Assembly (NCBI RefSeq): GCF_001544915.2
Contig: NZ_FCOE02000012.1
Location: 124,001 to 188,000, forward strand
Reading direction: 5' to 3'
Source: Caballeronia pedi
GTDB taxonomy: Bacteria; Pseudomonadota; Gammaproteobacteria; Burkholderiales; Burkholderiaceae
Length of the DNA: 64,000 nt
Shown here: in pieces, positions 18,026 through 26,772 of the stretch
Position numbering within the stretch: the first letter of the stretch is position 1
Layout: each line of letters opens with the position of its first letter
Notes under the pieces: model-generated
Seen by the model: only the letters and a program-made list of their open reading frames with translations
Databases searched by the model: none
What the model was told of the DNA's origin: nothing
Position numbers and translations under genes: made by a program

Positions 18026-18061
18026 TGGCGCATGAGCACGTGCTGCGTCCCGGGCCTGTCG

Positions 18062-18952
18062 TCAATCGATGCCAGCGCCGAAGACTCGCCGGTTCGCGCG
18101 AACGAATTCCTCGACGGTCTGCGGCGCCTTTCCCGTGATCCGTTCGATGACGTCATCGACGCCTTCGAACACGCCGTTCCGGTAGTCGATGGCTACTTCG
18201 ATGAAATGCTGGATCGTGAACTCGGGAAGATCGTAGTTCCGCAGATGCTCGCGATATCCGTCGAGCGTGTCCGGGCTATACGTGATTTTCCTGTCGATGA
18301 CCTGGCTGATCCTGTCCGCGATTTCGTGATAGTCGAGCTGCACGGGTCCGCAGAGTTCGTAAGTCTTGCCAATGTGGCCGGACGGCTGCGTCAGCACCGC
18401 GGCGATGAAGCGAGCCTGATCCTCTGCTGCGATCGGAGCGTGACGTCCGTTGCCATAGGGAAGAGCGATCTTCCCTTCCTTGACGATCGTATCGCGCACC
18501 CACGGGAAAACCAGCCATTCAGAGAAGAACGTCGGGCGGATATGCACAGTCGGCACGCCCGACCAGTCGAGAACGCGTTCCGCGATCCAGTGATCGCGGG
18601 CGGCGTTGCTCTTCGAATCTTCACGGGCGGAGATCTGCGACATCTCCACGACGACTTCCAGACCGGCGCGCCGCGCCGCATCCGCAAAGTACGCCGTTCC
18701 CTGAATGAATCCGGGACGCACCGGGTAGCAGAGGTACGCGCCCGACACGCCCGAGGCGGCGCGAATCAGATCGTCATGCTTGAGCAGATCGCCCACGATG
18801 ACTTCGGCGCCCGCCGCACGAAGCGCCGCGCTGCGCTCGTCTTCCGTGCGAACCATCGCGCGCACGGCATGTCCGGCCGCGAGAAGGTTGTTGACTGTAT
18901 GAACGCCGGTTTTTCCAGTCGCACCGGTGATCAGGAATTTGCGTTGTTGCAT
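18062..18952 (-). CDS. NmrA-like NAD(P)-binding oxidoreductase
   Basis: A 296-residue atypical short-chain dehydrogenase with the Rossmann motif GATGKTG near residues 10-16. It lacks a clear YxxxK catalytic pair, as in NmrA/QOR2-type proteins that act as NADPH-dependent reductases or redox sensors. Start ATG 18952 has GGAGG about 8 nt upstream; an upstream in-frame extension is rejected. The TetR gene at 19111-19683 lies upstream on the same strand and probably regulates it. Confidence 0.85.
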   Translation of the reverse strand: MQQRKFLITGATGKTGVHTVNNLLAAGHAVRAMVRTEDERSAALRAAGAEVIVGDLLKHDDLIRAASGVSGAYLCYPVRPGFIQGTAYFADAARRAGLEVVVEMSQISAREDSKSNAARDHWIAERVLDWSGVPTVHIRPTFFSEWLVFPWVRDTIVKEGKIALPYGNGRHAPIAAEDQARFIAAVLTQPSGHIGKTYELCGPVQLDYHEIADRISQVIDRKITYSPDTLDGYREHLRNYDLPEFTIQHFIEVAIDYRNGVFEGVDDVIERITGKAPQTVEEFVRANRRVFGAGID

Positions 18953-19110
18953 GACGAAGCCTCCAATCGATGAGTGGATGCACCCGCGAGAGTGCGGAAA
19001 GCGGTTTGCCCCGTGGCCGGTATCGTCGCGATCCGGGTTTGGTCTCGATGCAAGAGTGTGTATATGCACATTTCGGTGCGAACTTTTCAGTCTGAGACTG
19101 CCCGCGAGGC

Positions 19111-19683
19111 TCAAATCGCAGCGATGTGTTGCCTGACGTCTTCCAGCAGCGATGCGGACGCCTCGGGGTCAGCAATGATTCGGGACATGGTGAGCGCGCC
19201 GATCATGGCCGATAGCGCAAACGCAGCCTTCGAACGGCTGGTCTCTCCGTCCGGACTTCGGATGCGCTTTGCCAGCATGTCGACGAACTCGTCGAAGCCG
19301 CGAGATGCGGCCGCGCGCGTGGATTCGTCCGCACGCGCGAGTTCGCTGCCCATGCTCGCAAGGGGACAGCCGCCGGCCGGACGATCGCGGTGGGACGTCG
19401 ACATGTAGGTATCGACGAGAGCCTTGAACCCTTTTTTGCCGGCGCCTTTCCCGGCTGCGGCCTCAAGCGCACCGATGATGTCCGCGATGGCCGCTTCACA
19501 GGCTTCGGCGACCAGATGCTCCTTCGAGCCGAAATGCCGATAGAACCCGCCATGCGAAAGCCCGGCGGCAGCCATTACATCGGCCACGCCGGTGGAGTGG
19601 ATGCCGTTCGTCCTGAATTCGCCGGCTGCAATTTCGACGATGCGGCGGCGGGTTTGCGCGGTGTCGAGCTGGGATCTCTTCAT
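19111..19683 (-). CDS. TetR/AcrR family transcriptional regulator
   Basis: A 190-residue TetR protein: DNA-binding domain at about residues 8-55 (FRTNGIHSTGVADVMAAAGL, recognition helix near SHGGFYRHFGSKEHL) and a ligand domain with the GGCPLASMGSELA segment common in the YxaF/LmrA branch. These usually repress an adjacent oxidoreductase in response to electrophiles. A 26-bp palindrome lies 27 bp upstream of its start, so it is probably autoregulated; the NmrA-like gene follows on the same strand. Confidence 0.88.
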   Translation of the reverse strand: MKRSQLDTAQTRRRIVEIAAGEFRTNGIHSTGVADVMAAAGLSHGGFYRHFGSKEHLVAEACEAAIADIIGALEAAAGKGAGKKGFKALVDTYMSTSHRDRPAGGCPLASMGSELARADESTRAAASRGFDEFVDMLAKRIRSPDGETSRSKAAFALSAMIGALTMSRIIADPEASASLLEDVRQHIAAI

Positions 19684-19709
19684 GATTCGACTTGATGCGT
19701 GATCGGATA

Positions 19710-19735
19710 TTTTAGATGATAGGCGTCATCTAAAA
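19710..19735. promoter_or_regulatory. TetR operator (10-bp inverted repeat)
   Basis: Perfect arms TTTTAGATGA and TCATCTAAAA flank the 6-nt spacer TAGGCG. The site is in the promoter region of the TetR gene that starts at 19683. The AGAT/ATCT core is typical of operators in this TetR branch. Confidence 0.75.
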
Positions 19736-19828
19736 AGAAATCAAGCACAGAAACGAAGGGCACGAAAGCGCCCGACGTGAATCGCGAAGTGACTTTGCTG
19801 CACGCAGACCGATGTCGATGGAAGGTTT

Positions 19829-21070
19829 CTAGAACCTTCCTGGCCTATAGGGAGCCGTATCGGTGAAGCCCGCTTCCCCGTTCATCAACTCACTGACGAG
19901 CCTTCCCGTCACCGGACCAAGCGTAAGTCCATGATGCGCGTGCCCGAACGCGAACCAAAGCCCAGGGTGGCGATCCGCAGGCCCGATCACCGGGCGCATA
20001 TCCGGCGTACACGGCCGCAGGCCCAGCCACGGCGACTCGTCGATGCGCGCCCCGAGGCCGAACGCCGGTCGCGCGATTCGCTCGGCGCGTTCCAGTTGCC
20101 GCGGGTTAGGTGGCCGGTTCCGGCAGGCAAGCTCGACGCCGGTAGTCAGTCGCAGGCCACGCCGCATCGGCGCCACTACATAGCCGTTCTCGATGTCGAC
20201 GACCGGCCTCGCGAGCGCAGCGCGTCCATTACTCTCGTAATGCATGTGGTAGCCGCGCTTGGCCATGAGCGGAACTCGGTAGCCGAACTTGCGCACCACG
20301 TCGCCGGACCAGATGCCGAGCGCGACCACGGCCGACTGCGCTTCAACCGGTCCGCTCGCGGTCATCACGCGCCAGCCACTTCCCGACGGTTCGAGCGTCG
20401 CGGCATCGCCGATCAGGAAGCGTCCGCCCTCGCGCTCGAATAGCGCCGCATAGCCTTTCGTCAGGGCGCCGGGATCGATCACGCTGCGTGGGTCCGTCCA
20501 GTGAATCGCACCCGCGTAAGCGCCTTCGAGCGACGCCTCCAGTCCATGCAGCGCGCTTCCGTCGAGCACCTTCATGCCGAGCTGGTATTCGGTCGAGATC
20601 CGTCTCGCGGCGCTCGCCTCCCGCTCGAACTGCTCGCGCGAGCGATAAGCTTCGAGCCAGCCCGTGGGCCGCACGAGATCGGCGTGACCTGCCCGCGCGG
20701 CGAGCGCCTCGTGCTCGGCCACGCTTCTGCGGATGAGCGGGAGCAAGTCGTGCGCGGCGGCAGCGAGACGTTTGGGCGCCGATTCCCACCAGAACCGCGC
20801 GAGCCACGGCGCGTACGCTGGCAACGAGCGCAGGTCGTAACGAAACGCAGTCGAGCGGTTCATTGCGAATTTCAGCACCGTGCCCCAGTCACGTGGAAAC
20901 GCATAAGGCACGACCGACGACGCCTCGATCAGCCCCGCGTTACCGAAGCTCGCTGCTTCGCCGGGCGCCTGGCGGTCGACGAGCGTCACCTGCCATCCGC
21001 GCTGCCGCAGATGTAGCGCGACGCTTACCCCCACGATGCCCGCACCGAGCACGATTGCGTCCTGAGCCAT
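19829..21070 (-). CDS. FAD-dependent D-amino acid dehydrogenase (DadA/DauA-like)
   Basis: A 413-residue flavoprotein of the DAO family. The N-terminal FAD-binding motif is VLGAGIVGVSVALHLRQRG (about 7-25), followed by the ASFGNAGLI segment seen in DadA; the C-terminus has GLRPCTPDMRPVIGP and FGHAHHGLTLGP. DadA-type enzymes oxidise D-amino acids to 2-oxo acids at the membrane. The start is the ATG at 21070; a much longer in-frame reading overlaps the neighbouring gene and is rejected. Next to a cyclodeaminase-like gene and a DauR-like regulator it suggests D-arginine or another D-amino acid. Confidence 0.85.
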   Translation of the reverse strand: MAQDAIVLGAGIVGVSVALHLRQRGWQVTLVDRQAPGEAASFGNAGLIEASSVVPYAFPRDWGTVLKFAMNRSTAFRYDLRSLPAYAPWLARFWWESAPKRLAAAAHDLLPLIRRSVAEHEALAARAGHADLVRPTGWLEAYRSREQFEREASAARRISTEYQLGMKVLDGSALHGLEASLEGAYAGAIHWTDPRSVIDPGALTKGYAALFEREGGRFLIGDAATLEPSGSGWRVMTASGPVEAQSAVVALGIWSGDVVRKFGYRVPLMAKRGYHMHYESNGRAALARPVVDIENGYVVAPMRRGLRLTTGVELACRNRPPNPRQLERAERIARPAFGLGARIDESPWLGLRPCTPDMRPVIGPADRHPGLWFAFGHAHHGLTLGPVTGRLVSELMNGEAGFTDTAPYRPGRF

Positions 21071-21093
21071 ATTCCGATGCCTCGATAAAGTAC

Positions 21094-21876
21094 TTACTTC
21101 GCAATGATGTCGCGTTTGAAGTACTTTTGCGACAGTTGACTCAATGTGCCGTCCTTCTTCAATGAATCGAGCGCGGCGACCACTTTCGCCTTCAGCGCCG
21201 CATCGTCCTTGCGCAAGCCGATGCCGGTGCCTTCGCCAAGCGTCGAAGGATCGGTGAGCGCGCCGCCCGCGAAGTCGAAGTTCTTGCCTTCGGGCTTCGC
21301 GAGGAATCCGTCGATCGCGGTTTGCACTTCCTGCACGGCGCCTTCGAGTCGCCCGGCCGACAGATCCGCAAAGATCTGATCCTGGCTTTGATACGTCACG
21401 ATTTGCACGCCCTCGCTCGCCCAGTGCTTGCGCACGTAATCTTCCTGCGTCGAACCCTGCAACACGCCCACCGACTTGCCTTTCAGGCTTGCGGGCGTCG
21501 GCAGCAGGTTCGAGCCTCGCCTGGCGATCATCTGGATCGGCATGACGTAGATGGGCGGCGTGAAGTCGATCGCCTGCTTGCGCTTGGCCGTTATGTTCAT
21601 CGCCGAATTGATCGCGTCGAACTTGCGCGCCTGCAACGCGGGAATCAGCCCGTCGAAGCTGTTTTCCACCCACACGCACTTCATCTTGATGCGCTGGCAC
21701 ACCGCGTTGCCGATATCGATGTCGAAGCCCTCGAGCTGACCCGTCGGCGTCTTGCTTTCGAACGGCGGATACGAGGCCTCGACGCCGAATCGCAAGGTCT
21801 GCGCCTGCGCATGCGCCAGACCGAATGTGAACGCGAGGGTCGTCGCGCCAGCGAAGCAAATCATCTTCCAGTTCAT
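21094..21876 (-). CDS. Amino-acid ABC transporter periplasmic binding protein (family 3)
   Basis: A 260-residue solute-binding protein with a signal peptide (MNWKMICFAGATTLAFTF, cleavage near AHA|QA at about 23). LRFGVEASYPPFESK and GFDIDIGNAVCQRIKMKC match the lysine/arginine/ornithine- and histidine-binding subgroup, so a cationic amino acid is likely. No permease or ATPase gene lies nearby, so it must use components encoded elsewhere. It is the first gene before the FAD dehydrogenase on the minus strand, 23 nt apart. Confidence 0.88.
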   Translation of the reverse strand: MNWKMICFAGATTLAFTFGLAHAQAQTLRFGVEASYPPFESKTPTGQLEGFDIDIGNAVCQRIKMKCVWVENSFDGLIPALQARKFDAINSAMNITAKRKQAIDFTPPIYVMPIQMIARRGSNLLPTPASLKGKSVGVLQGSTQEDYVRKHWASEGVQIVTYQSQDQIFADLSAGRLEGAVQEVQTAIDGFLAKPEGKNFDFAGGALTDPSTLGEGTGIGLRKDDAALKAKVVAALDSLKKDGTLSQLSQKYFKRDIIAK

Positions 21877-21986
21877 TGTCGTCACCAAAGTTCGTTTGTG
21901 AACCACCGTCTGTCGCGTCAGGCGCGCGAGTGTCGCCACGCGCTCTTCAGGAATATAGAACAAAAATAAAATAAAAGTCTAGAATA

Positions 21987-21998
21987 GACAAAATTGTC
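21987..21998. promoter_or_regulatory. Inverted repeat between the binding-protein and cyclodeaminase-like genes
   Basis: GACAA/TTGTC arms with a 2-nt spacer lie in an AT-rich divergent promoter region (about 21950-22000) that contrasts with the GC-rich surroundings. It is a plausible binding site for the DauR-like regulator encoded at 23071. This is short and could be chance. Confidence 0.3.
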
Positions 21999-22030
21999 CG
22001 TTCTGACGGATCTGAACCGGAGGCTTTCAA

Positions 22031-23026
22031 ATGACTTCTCTGTTCGAAAAATCGGGGAATGGCGCGCGCGCCGCCCAGATGCCGTTCATCGTCGACGACG
22101 ACGAGGTGCGGCTGGCGTTGCCCTCGCTCGACATCCGCGGCGCGCTCCACGACATGTTCGCCGCGCTCGGCGAGGGCGAAGCCGTGCAGCCGCCGCAGAC
22201 GCTTACGCTTTTCCCGAAAAGCGCGGGTGATTTCATCACCTATCTCGGCGCGCTCGCGAAGCACGAGGTGTTCGGCGCCAAGCTCTCGCCGTATCTGGCG
22301 CAGCCGGGCGCGCCGATCGTCACTGCCTGGACCACGCTCATGTCGATGCGTACCGGCGCGCCGCTGATGTGGTGCGATTCGGCTCGCCTCACGACCGAGC
22401 GCACAGCGGGCACGACAGCGCTCGCGGTCGAGCGCCTCGCGCGCGTATCGAGCGAGCGTCTTGCGATCATTGGCTCGGGGAGCGTCGCGCTTGCGCATCT
22501 GCGGCATGTCGCGCCGTTACGCGAATGGTCGGAGATCCGCATCTACTCGCCGCGTCTTGTCAGCGAGCGCGCGAGTGCGCTGCAGGCGCTCGACGCGCGG
22601 GTGCGCGTCGCGGCTTCGGCTGCCGAGTGCGTGCGCGACGCGGATGTCGTGATGCTGTGCACATCCTCGGGTACTCCGGTGCTCGCGCTCGATGCGCTCA
22701 CGAAACCCGCGCTCGTCACCTCGATCAGCACGAACGTCGCGCTCGCGCACGAGATCGATCCGGCAATGCTGAGCCTGCTCGATGTCTACTGCGACTATCG
22801 GCCGACGACGCCGTCGAGCGCGGGCGAGATGGTGATCGCCCGGGAACGTCACGGCTGGTCGCCGGATGCGGTCGTCGGGGACCTTGCGGAGCTTGCGCGC
22901 GGCACGTGTCCGACGCCCTCGCACGAGCGTTCCGTGTTCTTCCGCTCGATCGGCCTCGGCCTCGAGGATATTGCGGTCGCACATGTGCTCTATGTCCATC
23001 TCATGAAGCGGCGCGCGGCGGCCTAG
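22031..23026 (+). CDS. Ornithine cyclodeaminase / mu-crystallin family protein (DauB-like)
   Basis: A 331-residue Rossmann protein of the ornithine cyclodeaminase/mu-crystallin family; the dinucleotide-binding glycines lie in AIIGSGSVALAHLRH (about 143-157), where GSGSVA is a variant of GxGxQA. Members include imine reductases and DauB, the dehydrogenase that converts the D-arginine-derived 2-oxo acid to L-arginine. GGAGG lies 8 nt before the ATG. It is divergent from the binding-protein/DadA-like pair and followed by a DauR-like regulator, so the four genes probably form one D-amino-acid unit. Confidence 0.85.
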   Translation: MTSLFEKSGNGARAAQMPFIVDDDEVRLALPSLDIRGALHDMFAALGEGEAVQPPQTLTLFPKSAGDFITYLGALAKHEVFGAKLSPYLAQPGAPIVTAWTTLMSMRTGAPLMWCDSARLTTERTAGTTALAVERLARVSSERLAIIGSGSVALAHLRHVAPLREWSEIRIYSPRLVSERASALQALDARVRVAASAAECVRDADVVMLCTSSGTPVLALDALTKPALVTSISTNVALAHEIDPAMLSLLDVYCDYRPTTPSSAGEMVIARERHGWSPDAVVGDLAELARGTCPTPSHERSVFFRSIGLGLEDIAVAHVLYVHLMKRRAAA

Positions 23027-23070
23027 CGGTATCATCGGCCTTCGCCGGCCCCGAACTGATCTCTACTTCC

Positions 23071-23724
23071 ATGCCACGACGCAAGACGCCCACGCCCGTT
23101 CAATCCGCACGCGAAGCGCTGCTCGCGCGCTATGCGCACATCGCGGACAGCATCACGACGCTTTTCTTCCCCTATGCGGAAGTGGTGATTCACGATCTCT
23201 CGGACCAAACGATCGCGTATCTGTCGAACAATCTCTCCAAGCGCGAGATTGGCGATGACTCGGCGCTGGAAGAAGTCGAGGAAACTGCGCGCGAACGCCG
23301 TGTTGGTCCCTATGAGAAGCTCAACTGGGACGGACGCCGCATGCGCTGCATGAGTACGGTGCTGTTCGACGATGCGGGCAACGCGGCGGGCGTGATGTGC
23401 ATCAACTTCAACATTGCAGCCTTCGAAGACATCCGCTCCACGCTCGATCTCTTCCTGCGCGGTGCGGGCGTCGTGGCACAGCCTGTCGAGCTTTTCAAGG
23501 ACGATTGGCAAGAGCGTATCAACACCTTCCTGCACGGGTGGCTCCGCGAGCGGCAGATTGCGCTCAACTCGCTCACGCGCGATCACCGGCGCGAACTCGT
23601 CGAGGCGCTGCACGCTCAGGGCGCGTTCAAGGGCAAGAGCTCAGCCAACTATGTCGCCAAGGTGCTGGGGATGGGACGCGCGACGGTCTACAAGCATCTG
23701 CGCGAGATGAGGGGCGAAGCCTGA
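23071..23724 (+). CDS. YheO/DauR-type transcriptional regulator (PAS-like plus HTH)
   Basis: A 217-residue regulator with an N-terminal YheO-like PAS domain (about 18-130, including FPYAEVVIHDLSDQTIAYLSNN in broken form) and a C-terminal helix-turn-helix (about 175-215, with GKSSANYVAKVLGMGRATVYKHL). This is the DauR architecture; DauR controls D-arginine catabolism in Pseudomonas. The start is ATG 23071; a longer in-frame reading runs back into the upstream gene and is rejected. It lies 44 nt downstream of the cyclodeaminase-like gene. Confidence 0.82.
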   Translation: MPRRKTPTPVQSAREALLARYAHIADSITTLFFPYAEVVIHDLSDQTIAYLSNNLSKREIGDDSALEEVEETARERRVGPYEKLNWDGRRMRCMSTVLFDDAGNAAGVMCINFNIAAFEDIRSTLDLFLRGAGVVAQPVELFKDDWQERINTFLHGWLRERQIALNSLTRDHRRELVEALHAQGAFKGKSSANYVAKVLGMGRATVYKHLREMRGEA

Positions 23725-23737
23725 ACAATCGATTTTT

Positions 23738-23772
23738 CGGCGTGACCGCGACGGGCACGCCGCGCCGTTTTT
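23738..23772 (+). terminator. Probable Rho-independent terminator after the DauR-like gene
   Basis: A stem CGGCGTG/CACGCCG (23738-23744 and 23756-23762) is followed by a run of five T (23768-23772). It lies between two convergent genes, overlapping the stop of hutD at its end. The 5-nt gap between stem and T-run makes it imperfect. Confidence 0.45.
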
Positions 23773-24349
23773 AATCGAGCGGGGAGAAATCGACGAGAAA
23801 CGCTACCGAGCCGCTCGTCGTTGCGATGGACGCCGCGCCAGTCGGCTCGATGAAATGCGACTCGTCGACTTCGAGCGTACTTCCGTCATCGAGCACGACG
23901 CATGCGGACCCCTGCGCCACGAAGAGCAAGCGGCATGTCGAAACCGGCACGATGCGGGAGCCATCGACGATCCTCAGCTCCGCGACGCCGCCATCGCGTC
24001 TGACCATGACGTTGAAATCCAGAACCGGTCCGTCGAGCAGGCGGTTGCGTAGTTGTCGTTCTCCCGCGAATGCGAGCGACGAAAACCGGCCGGCGACCGT
24101 GTGCCAGACAGCGCCGTCCGATTGATCGATCAGGTCCATGCCCGAACCCCGCAGGATCGCCAGGATTCTTTCGATACCGGGATAAACCGAGAATGCACCA
24201 TCGTCATTCACATCGGCGACGCTCACGCGTAGCACGAAGTCATCGGGATCATGTTGCGCGGGAACTCTGAGCAATTCGCGTGTCGTGCCCTTGCCGTTTT
24301 TCCATCGTGTCGCCGGAACATCGGCGAGGTGCCGCCGCGTCGTGCTCAT
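23771..24349 (-). CDS. hutD: HutD family protein
   Basis: A 192-residue cupin-like HutD protein, with the conserved RWKNGKGTTREL segment at about 16-27 and ADVNDDGAFSVYPGIER at about 45-61. HutD is thought to tune histidine utilisation, but homologues occur beside other nitrogen catabolism genes. The start ATG overlaps the ureohydrolase stop by 4 nt. It is the last gene of an operon with MFS and ureohydrolase; no other hut gene is in the window. Confidence 0.88.
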   Translation of the reverse strand: MSTTRRHLADVPATRWKNGKGTTRELLRVPAQHDPDDFVLRVSVADVNDDGAFSVYPGIERILAILRGSGMDLIDQSDGAVWHTVAGRFSSLAFAGERQLRNRLLDGPVLDFNVMVRRDGGVAELRIVDGSRIVPVSTCRLLFVAQGSACVVLDDGSTLEVDESHFIEPTGAASIATTSGSVAFLVDFSPLD

Positions 24350-25275
24350 GAAGCCATGCGGCGCGCGTGCTGTCCGATCACGTTGGTCAGGAGACGCACG
24401 ATTGTCAGCGCGGTCATGTCCCGTACGTCGAGCGCGGGATGATGTTCGACGAAATCGATGCCCGCGAACTGCGCCTTCATGCAGAGATGCCTGAGAATGC
24501 CGCGCGCCTCATGAAAGCTCAGCCCGCCGGGCAAGGGCGCGATTACGCCCGGCGCGATTGCCGGATCGAGCCCGTCGACATCGAAGGTCACGAACCACGG
24601 CGCATCGTTCACCAGATGCTTCGTGACGGCACCGATGCCCTCGTCGTGCACGAGTTCCGCCGGCACCAGCACGTTGCCCGAGCGCAAGGCGTCCTCGACA
24701 TCGCTTGCACGCGCGCTGCCGCTGCCGCGCAAGCCGACTTGCACGATGCGTTTCACGAACGGCATTTCGCGGATGCGCCGGATCGGGCTCGAATAGCCGT
24801 GCCGCTCGCCGTTCACTTCGTCGCGGAAATCGAGGTGCGCATCGAACTGCAGCACATTGAGCGGGCCGCGCGATTCATAGGCGCGCACGCAGAGCGGCGG
24901 AATCGAATCGTCACCGCCGAGCACGATCGGGATCGCGCCGCGCGTGAGCAGCGCAGCGACCGCCGATGTCACCGCCGCCGCGTTGCGTGCGACGTCGAGC
25001 GTGCCGGGCACGTTACCGCAGTCGACGCCCGTCGCGCCCGAGTCGCCGAACAGCGTGCCTTGCAGATCGAAATCGAAGTGGCCGGTTTGCCGTCCGTAAC
25101 GAAAGCTGCGCTCGCGGATCTTGTCGGGCGCGTTCGAGACGTCGCAATGAAGCAGCGCCGGGCCGTAGGGAATGCCGTAGGGCGCGCCGAGCACGGCGAA
25201 GGTCGCGTCGACCTTGCTCAGATCCGGCTCGGCGGGAAAGGCGAGAAACGGAGTTTTCGGTGAATCGCAAAGCAT
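24346..25275 (-). CDS. Arginase/agmatinase-family ureohydrolase with a variant metal site
   Basis: A 309-residue ureohydrolase. The metal motifs are LGGDDSIPP (the His of GGDH is replaced by Asp), FDAHLDFRDE and TFDVDGLDP; the other Asp and His ligands are intact. It is only distantly related to the canonical guanidinobutyrase at 33417. Members hydrolyse guanidino compounds to urea or, as in HutG, formimino compounds to formamide. The HutD partner leaves formiminoglutamate possible, but the binding region is not HutG-like. GAGG precedes ATG 25275. Confidence 0.82.
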   Translation of the reverse strand: MLCDSPKTPFLAFPAEPDLSKVDATFAVLGAPYGIPYGPALLHCDVSNAPDKIRERSFRYGRQTGHFDFDLQGTLFGDSGATGVDCGNVPGTLDVARNAAAVTSAVAALLTRGAIPIVLGGDDSIPPLCVRAYESRGPLNVLQFDAHLDFRDEVNGERHGYSSPIRRIREMPFVKRIVQVGLRGSGSARASDVEDALRSGNVLVPAELVHDEGIGAVTKHLVNDAPWFVTFDVDGLDPAIAPGVIAPLPGGLSFHEARGILRHLCMKAQFAGIDFVEHHPALDVRDMTALTIVRLLTNVIGQHARRMAS

Positions 25276-25314
25276 GGAAACCTCGATGAGAAAGACGAAT
25301 GCGCGAACCGTGCG

Positions 25315-26625
25315 TCAGTCGGCGACGACGTGCTCCAGCACGCCGGAGCGAATCGGCCCGAGCGCGAAGATATAGATGAGGCACCCGATGATCGCGACGA
25401 TCGATGCCGACACGAGGCCCGGCGTGAACGACCCGGTCGCGTCCTTCAGGAAGCCGATGACGGCGGGACTCGCGATGCCCGCGAGATTCGCGACGCAGTT
25501 CTGGAAACCCGCAACCGTGCCGGCCACGGAGCGCTCGCCGCGCGTGGAGATGTCGGCGGGCAGCGCGAGAATGCTCGACGTGGCGACGGAGACGCCAAAG
25601 AACGCGATCGACAGAAGCAGCAGCGCGAGCCAGGCCTGCGTGACGATTCCGGCGAGACCGATCGTCGCGCTCAACGCCATGCCGACGACGATGCAGGCCT
25701 TGCGCGCGAAGTTCAGGCCGTAGTGGCTCGCGGCGATGCGGTCCGAGATCCAGCCGCCGAACCACGAGCCGACGAGTCCCGCGAGGCCCGGCAGGATGCC
25801 GTAGAAACCGAGCTGGAGCAGGGTGAAGCCGCGCTCCTTGACGAGGTAGGTGGGATACCAGGTGATGAAAAAGTAGATCACGTAGCCCTGGCAGGCAAAG
25901 CCGAGCGACATTGCCCAGACGACGCGGGACGTGAAAAGTTGGCCCCACTTGATGCGCACGGCGGGCTTCTTCGTGGCGGGCGCGTCTTCTTCGATGTGCT
26001 TTGCTTCGGCTTCGTTGACGAAGCGGCTTTGCGAGGGAAATTCGCTGGCCACGAAGAGCCACACGACGACCCACACGAGTCCAACGGCGCCCGTGAAGAT
26101 GAACGACGCCTTCCAGCCGTAGGCCGTGATGATCGCGGTGCAGATGGGCAGGGCGATGAGCGTGCCGCCGCGCGCGCCGCAGTCGTAGATGCCGGAGGCG
26201 AGGCCGCGCTCGGTCGGCGGAAACCAGCGTTCGACGAACTTCGTGGCGGCCGGAAAGGCCCCGGCTTCGCCCACGCCGAGCAGGAACCGCAGACCGAGCA
26301 GCGAGGCCGCGCCACGCGCGAGACCCGTCGCCATCGTGAACACCGACCACCACACGACCGCGGCGGCGAACACGGCTTTTGCGCCCAACCGGTCGACGAG
26401 CATGCCGGCCGGAATCTGAAACGCTGCGTAGGTCCAGAAGAACGCGCCGAGAATCAGCCCCGACTGCCCCGACGACAGATGCAGTTCCGTGTTCATGTAC
26501 GGCAGGGCGACCGCGAGATTCGCGCGATCCATGTAATTGGTGACGATCGCGAGAAACGCGAGGAACACCATGAACCATCTGAATTTCGTGGGCTTTTCGG
26601 CCTGCGCGATCGCTGTCGTTTGCAT
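25315..26625 (-). CDS. MFS transporter, anion:cation symporter (ACS) type
   Basis: A 436-residue permease with 12 predicted helices; NYMDRANLAVALP near residue 30 and LRFLLGVGEAGAFPAATK near 100 are ACS-family signatures (organic acid or amino-acid-like anion uptake). ATG 26625 has GGAG about 7 nt upstream and is preferred over an upstream start at 26676. It leads the operon with the ureohydrolase and HutD and is divergent from a LysR gene. Confidence 0.88.
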   Translation of the reverse strand: MQTTAIAQAEKPTKFRWFMVFLAFLAIVTNYMDRANLAVALPYMNTELHLSSGQSGLILGAFFWTYAAFQIPAGMLVDRLGAKAVFAAAVVWWSVFTMATGLARGAASLLGLRFLLGVGEAGAFPAATKFVERWFPPTERGLASGIYDCGARGGTLIALPICTAIITAYGWKASFIFTGAVGLVWVVVWLFVASEFPSQSRFVNEAEAKHIEEDAPATKKPAVRIKWGQLFTSRVVWAMSLGFACQGYVIYFFITWYPTYLVKERGFTLLQLGFYGILPGLAGLVGSWFGGWISDRIAASHYGLNFARKACIVVGMALSATIGLAGIVTQAWLALLLLSIAFFGVSVATSSILALPADISTRGERSVAGTVAGFQNCVANLAGIASPAVIGFLKDATGSFTPGLVSASIVAIIGCLIYIFALGPIRSGVLEHVVAD

Positions 26626-26725
26626 TGTCGTCTCCGCGGCTCCTGACGAGCCCGTGTCATCCGTGTGTGCATACAATTTCAGCGAAAAATCGGCTTATGC
26701 GCCAATACATCTTTGAACGCGAGTC

Positions 26726-26742
26726 CATAACCGTGGGTTATG
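26726..26742. promoter_or_regulatory. Candidate LysR operator (CATAACC/GGTTATG)
   Basis: A perfect inverted repeat with 7-bp arms and a GTG spacer sits between the divergent MFS operon and the LysR gene. It contains the T-N11-A core expected of LysR-type binding sites and lies about 30 bp before the LysR start. Confidence 0.6.
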
Positions 26743-26772
26743 CTTTTGGATTGCGCGCATTCCGGAGACGAC

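Noticed and set aside
19829..21859. 676-codon reading of the DadA-like dehydrogenase
   Set aside because: The extension overlaps the binding-protein gene; FAD motif starts right after ATG 21070.
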